A DNA stretch of 64,000 nucleotides, taken from assembly GCA_019914945.1 (NCBI GenBank), contig CM034105.1, positions 62,001 through 126,000 of the forward strand, in the 5' to 3' direction. Below, in pieces: positions 12,100-21,945 of this stretch. The notes beneath the pieces were generated by a model. It was not told where the DNA came from and made no database searches. It saw nothing but the letters and a program-made list of their open reading frames with translations. The position numbers were made by a program, and so were the translations under genes. Every line of letters begins with the position of its first letter. Position 1 is the stretch's first letter. The DNA is from Typha latifolia (lineage: Eukaryota > Streptophyta > Magnoliopsida > Poales > Typhaceae).

Positions 12100-12270
12100 G
12101 GAGACCACCTTGTCCCCGAGCTTCTAGTTGACTGGGGTGGCCACGTTGTACTTGGCAGTCTTTTGGAGAGAGTCAACGACCCTGAGTACCTCGTCCATGT
12201 TCCTCTTGGTGGTGGCTGGGTAAAGGATGCTTAACTTGATCCTCTTGTCTGGGCCAACCACGTGGAGGGC
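12100..12270 (-). pseudogene. Captured 1-Cys peroxiredoxin fragment
   Basis: On the minus strand 12270-12100 reads [20 protein letters not shown], then [20 protein letters not shown] and NVATPVN, followed by an in-frame TAG where the family has Trp, then KLGDKVV. This is the region after the catalytic cysteine in plant 1-Cys peroxiredoxins (PER1 type), which reduce peroxides in seeds. The catalytic region and the C-terminus are absent. It lies inside the hAT-like element in the opposite direction to the FLZ fragment. Confidence 0.8.
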
Positions 12271-12655
12271 TTGAGATGAGAGCTACACACCGGAGTAGAA
12301 GAAGAAGGGGGAGGAGGAGGACGAGGCGGCACTGGCGGTGGACGAGGCAGTACTCTTCTATATCGAGCCTATTAAGCCGAGTTAGGCTCAGCTCGATATT
12401 AATTTCGAATCGGTTTTAGCGGCTCGGGCTCAGCTCAGCTCTGACCAAGCCGAGCTCGAGCCAAGCTCGAATCTCTCCTCAAGCTTGACAGCTCTAGCTG
12501 TCTATATATTATAGAGCTGTCAATATATTGACAGACAAACCACCTCATACCACTTATTCTTTTTCTTTTCCTCTGTGAAATATTCATGTTATATTTTTCA
12601 ACCATAAAACAAAGATGTAGTCCTAATTATTTAGGTCAATAGAGCTTCTCTCCTC

Positions 12656-15439
12656 CGTATAAATATATAATATCCTTCTGGGACCGACAAAGAATTAAAG
12701 GACCTAAAAATCTCAGTTCTCACCTAGCATCTGTCACTTTATACGCCAGTGTCATATGTTTACAACTTTTGTCTTTATTATTACATTTTCTTATCCATCT
12801 AACTTTTGTTGGCAACTTGGTCTACAAAGATTAGAGAGAAATAAGATCTTTTTCTTGGTAGATGATCGACGGCCACTCACTCTCCTTTTTGATATGGCAT
12901 CACATATCAACAAATATGACATCAATATTATGATAAATAATTTAATAAAAAATTATTTTAATTTTTCACTCCTAACCGAATGATTGAAACTACTAAATGA
13001 TATTAAATAAAATTAATCAAAAATACTGGTTATATGAACCAGAAGTACATGCTACTTTTCTAATAAATAGGTAAAAGTTGACATTTTTCTAAATTGTATG
13101 GATAAATTAGTTTTATTTTATTTTTTTCTTAACCATCTATTTTTTTATAAAAATTAAAATAATAATAAATTGGTAGAAGTTGATGCTCCTATTATTAAGA
13201 AAACAGTTATAAAAATAAACAGTAAAAAAATACTTACAATTTTAGTTTATTAATAAATAAAAATTATTTTTAATAACTAATTAGTTAGTATTGCTCCCAT
13301 TACACCACTCTTTTCTCACGGCAATCTTTTTTTTTTACCCTTATTTAATTTGTACCTTGAAATAACGAAAATATGATCAAGTAATTTATCAGCGAAGAGG
13401 TTCAATTAGCACTATTAGCATCGTTAATATTCTACAATTAATATATGCATTGGATTCGAAGAGTATAACATTTTATATTGTTTATATAGTAATTAGCTTT
13501 GGATTAATATTTATTCGTAGAAGAAATTAAGACAGATTGTGTTTATGATTAACATAAATTTTTTTATCAATAAAAAATGAATTTGATATTGTTATGAGAA
13601 ACTTGTCTATTTCAAGTCTGAATATAGGAAAAGGAATAGTGTTCATAGATCCATCTATATTTTCATCAAATATTCTAATGAAAGAAGAGAGCTACCCACT
13701 AATCATAGTTGACTAATATTTATAGATCTCTTGTGACTTCGCTTTAAGGAGTATTTTATTCTAAACATTGATAAAATGTCAGGGAAGTTGAAATCACCTT
13801 TTTAATGTGGCATGAGCCAGAATATAAATATTTGTTTTTAAATATCTTATTAGAGTAGTAGGTGAGTTATTAATATATCATCGAGCTCAATCGGCCAATT
13901 ATTATTATTATGGTAAGAAAGTTTGCATAGATAAGCAATTGTCAAACTCGGACAATAGCTATCGAGATGGTTTTGATCCCAAAAATAGTAGAAAACGAAA
14001 GAGAATTAATATTAGAAAAAGTGAGCTAATTTTTATTGAACAGTAATTTAAGAAATAATAATTATATTTGATGCGATATAAATTTGATTAATATATAATA
14101 ATAAATTTATATTATAAATTTGTGACATTTTAAATCAGACAAAAATATCTTTGATTTGACGTAAAATAGTAGTAGTAATTATGTGTCACTTAATCTAAAG
14201 ACAAGAGGAGAGGAAATGATAAATTAGTATACCGAAGAAGCTAAATTGTTATTTAATTAATATATCAAAATAAAAAAGATTTATTCTATAAGAAATCAAA
14301 TTTTATTTCATAAGTGAACGTGGGTTTTATAATATGAGCATGCCCTACTCAATTGGAACATGATATGTGCTTAGGATTCTTAGTTGTTCTATATCTTAGC
14401 TTTAGTTTGCTTATTTAACAAGTCGTCCAATCTTGTACACTAAATCGCATTCAATTTAACCATGAAGCAGATGGATGCTGATGAGCTAATCAGATACTGC
14501 TCAAATGTTTAAAAGGGTTCATTTTAAATGAGTGTATTTAGGTTCAAATATTAATAACATTAATTTAATTAAAATATTATCAAATTTTTACTTTTCTAAA
14601 AGACATTATGAAGCAGATGGGCAACTACTTATATGGAAAGATCTTATCTTTCCTCATAGAGGAAAATCCATGTATATTTACCTTGGACTCTGGGAGTATC
14701 CCTACAAACCTATAAATGCCAAAGTCTTAACTTTGTTTAAAAAAAGTGGTCTTCTAACAGTTGGTGGTTGGGTAGAAAAGGGCATATAAACGTGAACAAA
14801 GTAGTCTACAACATGGATTGCAGAAGTTTCCTGCAGTGTTTGTCTGCCAGACGATCTGCTCCCCTGAGAAATTAGAGTTTGAATCATCCAAAAGAAGTAT
14901 ACATATATATTCTACTTCACACTATTTGGTTGGTTATCAGTCACATCAAATAAGTTGTCTTTTGGCACAGCTATGGAGGTGGTGCTCGACTAACTGAGCA
15001 AGAACTTTGAAACCTTGCATTTTGATGAAGCTCCACGTGATCTCTGGAAAAATCAAGGACTACAATAGGGGCACAGCCTATGTGTGGAGTTAGTATCAAT
15101 GTAGGATTTGTTCAGATGAGGGTTGCCATCTTATATTAACTAAGTTAACTTGATAAAAGTTACCTCGAAATTTTGTCCTCCCTAACATATGCAATACTAG
15201 AAAGAAGCAGAGGTTTTCCGTTGCACTTCAAGCCACAAAAGGGATGTCTCAAATGAGTAGTGCATTGCTTTGTGTAATCAGAATCTACAGAGAAGCATTC
15301 AATCACAGTAATTTGATTTAAGAAGATGAAGTTTGGCTCCATTGGATGCATGCAATCTTTAAGTGCAGGCTGTCTGCTGCTACTAATACGTTTTGTTGCT
15401 CTTTGAATCAGAATCAAGTAGATAAAGGAATATGTTCAA
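12656..15439. other. Long AT-rich spacer
   Basis: No gene is recognised. The frame at 12756-12983 and others are short and show no domain. A tataaatata motif lies at about 12659, just past the duplicated segment, with no evident gene downstream. Bases around 14975-15055 on the plus strand read like a short protein piece (LSKNFETLHFDEAPRDLWKN) with stops on both sides, but I could not assign a family. Confidence 0.45.
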
Positions 15440-15875
15440 AGAAAGGCAAGTTTTTGTGTTGAAGTGCTTGAAGCTCCTCAGAACCAGCTGTCTTTGGATC
15501 TAAAAATCTTGTCATCCTCTAGAAATAACCCTTGTTTGAGGCGCGGCCCATCCGTCACGAGTGAAGAACTTGCTCTGGTGCCACCCTACTTTGAATCGAC
15601 TGATATTGTTGCAGAGCGATTCTTAGATTATCTGGTCACCACTTCTGAAGGCAGAGTCCTAGAATCTCAGCGTCCAAAATCGACAAGTTGATGCACCTAG
15701 ACCCATGAGGAATTGTTGGATGAGCTGCATCTCCTACTGACGCCACATTACCCCCAGAAAGCTGTGGCACAGGATCACTGTCATATATGACATTGACGAA
15801 GGGTTCCTTTGTTTCTTTTATCAGCAGAGATAATTCATGTTTCCAAACTCTTTCGGCCTCTTCTTTCATCTTATC
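15440..15875 (-). pseudogene. Decayed C-terminal piece of an FAD-dependent monooxygenase
   Basis: The minus strand from 15869 reads MKEEAERVWKHELSLLIKET, then EPFVNVIYDSDPVPQL and VASVGDAAHPTIPHGSR. GDAAHP is the second FAD-binding motif of the UbiH/PHBH-like (FAD_binding_3) family. After the Trp at the end of that frame the homology goes on through stops: NLRIALQQYQSI, EQVLHS, DPKTAGSEELQALQHKNLPF, down to about 15440. At least three in-frame stops are seen, and the N-terminal half with the GxGxxG motif is not found nearby. The closest memory match is the plant group annotated as FAD-dependent urate hydroxylase-like. It is a dead fragment. Confidence 0.75.
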
Positions 15876-16621
15876 TATAGGATGATGCCAGGGGGAAGAG
15901 CTTTATGCAAAATTGAGTGGATATCAGTTCAATGAACACATCTGTAGTTAAAATGGTCATCTCTTACTAGAGTCCATCTTGTCTTTTTGTCACTATCGAT
16001 TGCTTGGTGCGGCAAAACAGAGAGCTATAAAGTTGTGCAGCTAATTGGAAGACAGGAGAGTATCTGAGTATTAAAGTATTCACATATCAATTCAAATGAG
16101 AGCGGGAAAGTTGCATCTGACAGTATCTATGTTCAACTAATATGAATGAAATTAGATTCCGGGCCGGCTGCCTTCTAGTCTACTTATTTCCTCCTGCCTC
16201 TCTTTACCACACAAAGATGCAATAGTAGCGGTTTTGTGCAAGAAGACAATCCAAAGCGCCAACCAACGACAAAAACCAGGTAAAAGACAATTAGAAAGGA
16301 ATCAATGCCCAACTTCTACACGATCCGAGTGATGCCACTAATTAAACAGTGACAATATTTATTATTTGAAGCAAGAATACTTTTACAAGCAACAGCAGAT
16401 GTCCTTATACCAAGGCATAGTCTGTATCCAGAGTAGTAGAGGAGACAAAAAAAAATAATTCTCCAAATGTAACTTCATGAGGTAACTACTAAAATTTTAC
16501 AAAGGCAGATAGATCATAGACAATGCAGACTTTGTTTCAGACAAGAGAAACAAAGCTGGACAAACTTTCATACTTACTTCCGCAAAAATGAGAAACTGGG
16601 TTTTGTTCAGATGACAACAAC
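15876..16621. other. Spacer and probable 3'UTR of V-ATPase c''
   Basis: No gene is recognised. The part next to 16621 should be the 3' untranslated region of the minus-strand V-ATPase gene. Confidence 0.45.
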
Positions 16622-18915
16622 TTATGCTGCCTTTGCTGGCCATGTTGCTTGAGCTGACATTATTATACCAACGATCACACCAAATAACCCAAGAGCACTG
16701 CCAAAGATCTCGATCACCAGGATCTTCACAAAGAGGGAGGAGTTCTGAGCATCAGATAAGGCACAGCTGCTTCCGATTATTCCAACACAAAGCCTGTTCA
16801 CGGACAGCACAGTAAACTAAGTCAAGTAATCTAAATTCATTACTACAGGACTTGTTCATAACACTTATTTATGAATGAGCAGAAAGCATACCCACAGACG
16901 AGATTAGCAAACCCCACAATGATCCCAGAGGCGAAAATTGCATATCCAGCCCTTAGAGATTCTGGGTGGTATATAAGAGATGCTGGGACACTTTCCAACT
17001 TTGTTTGCAGAATGATTGCAACAATAACACCATAAATAGCAACAGCCTCGCAGAAGATGACACTGCAAAGTTCAATTAGAATAATTTCATCAAAGGGAAC
17101 AGACATAAAGGCATATTCATGTCGCAATATATAGTGACGAATGGAGAAATTGGCTGCATCTTGTGCTTTATGCCCCTAGATTTTAGAAATAATTTTTGGA
17201 TAGCCACGGGGCCATGGAGACTCATCAATATACATAGCAACAGACCACATCCAACTAAAACTTAAACTAGTCTAGTGTCATTCAAAAGTAATTTAGGTCG
17301 GGAAGTACTCTTAAGTCATTGTTCTTATGAAGGTATAACAAAGGAAGCGTATAAAGGATTAGCAAAATCCACCAAACTTCAAATCACAGATTTATAATCT
17401 CCATCATGGCTTGAAGTACAAGCAGTGCCAACTTCGCCGCAGAAACCCTGAAAGTATACTAAAGTTAAACTAAGCTAGATAGTTATCCTTATCCAACTCA
17501 CTGAGGGAGACAAAATTTGATGAATTATCCAATGAAGAGAACTCCTCTTGTAATTAAGAATTAGTAGTTTTATTGGATTATGTGCAACAAGATACAGCTT
17601 CTTGATCGATGCTAGTGAATGTGGCTCTACCAAACCAAACTATGTGATTTGTTCATCAATTCACAATCCACAATGAAGCAAGCCAACAAATGTGCTCCAT
17701 TAAGCTAATAAAATATGTGGCAAGTCTCCAGTATGTCTTCACACACAGATGACAAGAAAATAAATAAGGAATGCAGCTTGACAATTAGTAAACTACATGA
17801 TAGCAGCCATCACACCAAATCTCTCCCTCCTAAAGCTAGCTGTGGTGGCCATTATGACCTGAGCTACAGTATCTTTTCTTGTGTCAAAATTGATTGAAAT
17901 CAACAAAATCAGCAATAAAGTAAAAGTATGCTAGAAGAGAGAAAAACAGGTGAAAATGTACTTAGATACCAAAAAGGAGTGGAAAAGGGCTTGCCGACCC
18001 TCATAAATTTCTCAAGCAACTTTAAAAGGATAAACTTAAGGGATCTCAAGCACTTTAATTTTGCATCTTACTTTAGATTTTTTTTGGTGCACTTAGAATC
18101 ATAATTTGAAGCTTTGTCCGAGAGATCACGGTTATGTCTGAAATTTTATTCAAGACTAAGGCCGAAACTCATTGCTCAAGGCTGAAACCAACAAGACTGT
18201 TGGTTTTGAGTTTGGTTTCAGATTATTATAAGCCAAAACCAATCTGTTTTGCTCTATAAACCAGGAACCAACCAAAACCAACACCTCAATTCCAAAGCAT
18301 ACCTAGAAGCACTGAAGTCAACCGAAACTTCACGCCACCATTTAGCAAATTGAATGTCAACATCATTAAAAAAATATGGTTTTTCTCGTATAGCCTCATA
18401 TTTGTCGAATACGATGATAAAAGGTGTGTCACTAATCAAGAAAAGCTTCAAATTTCATAATATGAAACTTTAATAACAAATAATACGCAAATAACATTTT
18501 GAAATCTATACATGTTTGAGCTATCAATCGAATGCACATTTCCAGTGGCCGTGCATGTACATTAAAATGTCAAAATTATTTAAAAGAACAAAAATAACTA
18601 CCAGTTGCATAGCATAGGATCTGGAAAACGAATCATTTATACCTGATGAGGTTCTTGGAAGTAATTCTCGGAGCTTTGATCGCGGCACCAATCAAGCTAC
18701 TCCCTGTTATATAAATCCCCCTGAGAAATTTCAGATAAAAAGGTCAAAGATCCAAAACGGACAGAAAGGAAGCGAGAGGGAAGGAGAAAAGAGTTAAAAA
18801 ATTACCATGCGGCTCCAAGCACGGAAACGCCGATCGAGATCGCGATCCCCACGGAGGCATAGGTATAGGGCGAGATCTGCGTCAAAGCATGCGACCAAGA
18901 GCTCGACCCAGGCAT
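16622..18915 (-). CDS. VHA-c'': V-type proton ATPase proteolipid subunit c'' (VMA16/ATP6V0B type)
   Basis: Four exons, 18915-18806, 18720-18643, 17062-16892 and 16793-16622, give 176 residues. The start is [20 protein letters not shown] and the end is [12 protein letters not shown]. It is a small hydrophobic protein with about four to five membrane helices. The essential proton-carrying carboxylate is Glu68 in [18 protein letters not shown]; the glycine-rich helix [18 protein letters not shown] is also present. The subunit is part of the rotating c ring of the Vo sector, which moves protons into vacuole, trans-Golgi or endosome lumen. Length agrees with plant c'' (about 178-180), longer than subunit c (about 165). 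Intron 2 is 1.6 kb and holds repeats of aaccaaaacc type near 18.13-18.29 kb, perhaps a transposon scar. Confidence 0.95.
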
Positions 18916-18977
18916 CTTCAGGAGGAGGAAGGCGGTGAGATTTGGGGTTTCTTCGAATGATGCGGATGGACAAAAGG

Positions 18978-18985
18978 TAGGGTTT
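18978..18985 (-). promoter_or_regulatory. Telo-box motif upstream of V-ATPase c''
   Basis: The minus strand reads AAACCCTA about 63 bases before the start codon. Telo boxes are common in plant promoters and 5' leaders of housekeeping and translation genes. A role here is inference. Confidence 0.35.
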
Positions 18986-19023
18986 GGGCGAAGGAGAAGA
19001 TAGGAGGGCAGACCTCTCGAGGA

Positions 19024-19375
19024 CAAGATTGGAGAAGAAAGCTGCGAATTAGAGTCGCACGGGGTACCAGATATGCTCTCGACGATGTGAATAGGACTTT
19101 CTTATTTTTACCTAAAATAAATTATACAAATAGTTAGATATTCATCAGACGGTTGTTATCTGCCAATCAAAGTCTCTTATTTAGGAGGATTGGTGGTTTG
19201 CATATTTGCCGATAGGTCCCTGAAAACTCCATTATTCCTAAAAACTAATTTTCATTAACAGTAACCATCTGCAGAGAATCAACCTTTTGTTTATGTTCAT
19301 GCCTTGTGCATAAGATATTTGATGACAAGGATAGTAGACAATATCTCAAAAATTGTTATTCGATATTAATATGGA
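19024..19375. other. Spacer between PPR gene end and V-ATPase promoter
   Basis: About 350 bases containing the V-ATPase leader/promoter side and the PPR 3' flank. Nothing else is seen. Confidence 0.4.
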
Positions 19376-19553
19376 CTACCAATAATCCTTACAAGAACAC
19401 AATCCATTTCTGAAGTGATGGAATCGCGTTCGATCCCTCACAACAATTTCTCTCCTGTATATTTTAGAGATCAGCTTTATTGCTTTGTGACAATCCTGGC
19501 ATATTCTCAAGTTCTTTACTATTCTAATTGTGACATTTGACTCTGACCTGATG
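19376..19553 (-). pseudogene. Out-of-frame C-terminal half of the PPR protein's DYW domain
   Basis: Read one frame away from the PPR reading frame, the minus strand gives [20 protein letters not shown] then [19 protein letters not shown] and ends [18 protein letters not shown] with a stop. This is the complete second half of a DYW domain: the zinc CxxCH, the HFH pair, CxC and terminal DYW. It joins in meaning, not in frame, to the HSEKLAVA of the upstream frame, so it is not translated with the protein unless the frame is restored. Confidence 0.85.
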
Positions 19554-21632
19554 AGCCACTGCCAGCTTCTCACTATGCCAATAGATAGCATTCTCCTTCT
19601 CATCCTCTATCATCTCAAGGAAGACCTCTGATGTATCAGGCACATACCCAGCAGTCCTTAGCTCCATTGCCATCTCTTCTAGCTTGGAGTAAATCTTATC
19701 TCTTTGTGGGTGAGATTCATCTCCAGCTACAAATTCATGAACCTCTCCATTCATTTCTATGAGACTGCAACCAGGTTCTTTCTTGATTCCCTTCTCCATT
19801 ATAATTCTTCGCAATCTGCGCACATCTACCCATCTATTACACTTTGCATACGTATTGGACAAGAGGACATAAGCTGCACTATTCTCAGGGTCCAACTCAA
19901 GAAGTTTCTTGGAAGCCAATTCAGCCATTTCCACATTCTTATATGCCCTGCAAGCTCCGAGAAGAGTTCCCCATATGGTAGCATTTGGTCTCATGGGCAT
20001 GTTGGTTATGGTCTCTAATGCTTCTTTCAGATGCCCTGCTCGGCTAAGTAGATCAATCATACAGCCATAATGTGTAATTGTGGGCTTGATTCCATGCATC
20101 GTAATCATGCTCAAGAAGAACCGTCTTCCCTCGTCGACCAAGCTAGCATGAGTGCAAGCTGTAAGAACACCAATGAAGGTTACCTCATCTGGTGTTTCAG
20201 AAGCTCTAAGCATTTTATAGAACAAATTGAGAGCCTCTTTGCCATGTCCATTCACTGCAAGGCCAGTGATTATGGCAGTCCAAGTAAACTTGTCTTTCCG
20301 GTGCATCTTGTGAAAGATCTCAAGCGCACTTTTGACTCTACCACACTTCGAGTACATATCTATAAGAGCATTCCCCACGAATATGTCCATATTAATCTTG
20401 TTACGATCCATATAAACCCTCACCCATTCTCCCATCTCAAGAGCTCCTAACTGTGCACATGCTGTAAGCACACTGACCATGGTAAACTCGTCCGGCCTGG
20501 CCTCTGCAACTTGCATCTCGCGAAACATCTCCAAAGCCTCCTTAAAATGGTTCAACCGCACGTACCCATCAATCATAGCAGTCCATGAAACTGCATCTCT
20601 TTCCGGCATCTGATTGAATAGCACTCTAGCTCGATCGACCCGCCCTATTTTTGCAAACCCAACAACCACCGGTGTCCAAGATATTATATTTCTTACTTCC
20701 ATCTTGTGGAGCAAACTCCATGCAGCATCCACATCACCACATTCAGCATACATATTGATCAGCGCATTCTCTAGTTTTGGATCTGGTAACATTCCGCTGT
20801 CCTCAATGAGCTTATGTACCTGCATTCCAAAGTCCAAGTCTTTTAGCTCCTTACAAGCCGATAGCACTGAAAGATAACTGGCCACAGTTGGCACCACACT
20901 GTCCCTAACCATATCCCTGAAAAGTTTACATGAAACCACAAATTTCTTGCTCCTGTTATGACCGGAAATCATAGCATTCCACATGACCGCATCTCTCCTT
21001 GAACTCCTCTCGAACAGCTCGTGTGCAGTATCAACTTCACCGCTAACAGCATACATATGGATCAACGCATTTCTCACATGGGGATTATGGCTGAGACCAA
21101 ACTTAAGCGCATGGGCGTGGAGTTCGTCGCCCCATGCAATCGCAGCGTCTCGCGTGAATGCCTTGAGCAAAAAAGGCAAGGTGTAGTTGTTGGGTCCGAA
21201 GCCTTTCGCCAACATATCAATGTACACGAGAACCGCTGCTTCGGGGGAGTTACGATTGGAATAGCCCCTAATGAAGGAGTTCCAAAGAGAGAGGTCTGGG
21301 TTCAGCATTTCGTCGAACAGGAGGCGTGCGTAGTGCATGTCGCAGGATTCATGGGCGCAGCACAAGGAGAGAAGTCGGCGTTGAGTATTGGATGAGTTGG
21401 CGAGTCCTCTGCGGATTAGTTGGGAATGGATTTGCTTGAATTCTCTCATGGAATTGCAATAGGAAAGCAGAGAGGTTAATGGCGATGGGTATTGGATTTG
21501 GGCTGAGGGGAGGGGGTCTTGGGAAGGAAGCGGATGAGAAGAAGCCATCATGCTCGCCATTAACTGGATTTTGAGGCTGGAGATGGTGAGGTGTAGAGTT
21601 TGAGGGTTGTTGGAAGGGATCGGAGGTAGCAT
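19524..21632 (-). CDS. PLS-class pentatricopeptide repeat protein, DYW domain truncated by frameshift (At3g15930-like)
   Basis: One exon of 702 residues. After a variable N-terminus come tandem PPR motifs of the P-L-S type ([60 protein letters not shown]), then E/E+ motifs and a PG box ([19 protein letters not shown]). The DYW domain begins and includes the catalytic HSE of HSEKLAVA, but the frame then slips near 19550-19557 and stops after HQVRVKCHN. The second half survives in another frame. Such proteins bind organelle transcripts, and a DYW domain carries the deaminase for C-to-U editing. The repeats best recall Arabidopsis At3g15930, which as I remember also lacks a full DYW. Start codons at residues 1, 25, 28 or 29 are all possible. 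It is probably a plastid or mitochondrial protein. Confidence 0.85.
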   Translation of the reverse strand: MLPPIPSNNPQTLHLTISSLKIQLMASMMASSHPLPSQDPLPSAQIQYPSPLTSLLSYCNSMREFKQIHSQLIRRGLANSSNTQRRLLSLCCAHESCDMHYARLLFDEMLNPDLSLWNSFIRGYSNRNSPEAAVLVYIDMLAKGFGPNNYTLPFLLKAFTRDAAIAWGDELHAHALKFGLSHNPHVRNALIHMYAVSGEVDTAHELFERSSRRDAVMWNAMISGHNRSKKFVVSCKLFRDMVRDSVVPTVASYLSVLSACKELKDLDFGMQVHKLIEDSGMLPDPKLENALINMYAECGDVDAAWSLLHKMEVRNIISWTPVVVGFAKIGRVDRARVLFNQMPERDAVSWTAMIDGYVRLNHFKEALEMFREMQVAEARPDEFTMVSVLTACAQLGALEMGEWVRVYMDRNKINMDIFVGNALIDMYSKCGRVKSALEIFHKMHRKDKFTWTAIITGLAVNGHGKEALNLFYKMLRASETPDEVTFIGVLTACTHASLVDEGRRFFLSMITMHGIKPTITHYGCMIDLLSRAGHLKEALETITNMPMRPNATIWGTLLGACRAYKNVEMAELASKKLLELDPENSAAYVLLSNTYAKCNRWVDVRRLRRIIMEKGIKKEPGCSLIEMNGEVHEFVAGDESHPQRDKIYSKLEEMAMELRTAGYVPDTSEVFLEMIEDEKENAIYWHSEKLAVAHQVRVKCHN

Positions 21633-21945
21633 AAACTCGCATCAACTCCGGCATTGGACATCGTAAAACTGAAGACAGCAAGAAGTTAAACTTAAAGTCT
21701 GCAGCTGTAGACCTTTCGGCGCCGAATAAGTCTTCTTCCCACCATTAATCTCACTGGTCATTATTATTAGCTTGCTAAGATAATAATAGACTTGACTTCT
21801 TACTAAGATACAAAGAGTCATACATATACCAAGTTGATCCAGCCTCAAGTTGGACACAAAGTAATTGTTGTACAAGTATCTAGGTAAAACAAATGACAAC
21901 CACTCCAATGCAATGCCTATTTATTGAGAAAGGATGGACGATTGA
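21633..21945. other. Short spacer between PPR and HNH-like genes
   Basis: About 310 bases between the stop of the HNH-like gene and the start of the PPR gene, both on the minus strand. It must hold the 3'UTR of one and the promoter of the other. Nothing distinct is seen. Confidence 0.5.

Larger units (their letters stand above)
11584..12496. mobile_element. Non-autonomous hAT-like element carrying two captured gene fragments
   Basis: The left end begins taggggtgtaaatgagcc. The right end read inwards begins tagagctgtcaagcttgag. Both then run into gagcc/gagctcg-rich subterminal sequence and share cgaaattaat about 65-100 bases in. This is the style of plant hAT-type elements. Flanks gctgtaat (11577-11584) and gctgtcta (12497-12504) agree at 5 of 8 bases, a possible decayed 8-bp target duplication. 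No transposase is present. The interior holds an FLZ-type exon with its intron and, in the opposite direction, a 1-Cys peroxiredoxin piece, so it is a Pack-type element. The superfamily assignment is inference from the termini. Confidence 0.7.
11270..12655. repeat. Copy 2 of the duplicated 0.4-kb segment, split by a hAT-like element
   Basis: Bases 11270 to about 11583 and 12497 to about 12655 match copy 1 at 4621-6590, with shared landmarks atgctaagtgttt, catctttttgaaa, atgtcgattt and gtcctaattatttagg. The point where copy 1 carries the LINE (near 12590 here) is uninterrupted, so this is an empty-site relative. Copy 2 instead carries a 0.9-kb element at 11584-12496. Confidence 0.65.

Noticed and set aside
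14975..15055. Short protein-like stretch LSKNFETLHFDEAPRDLWKN on the plus strand
   Set aside because: Too short, bounded by stops, and no family could be named; it may be a pseudogene scrap.
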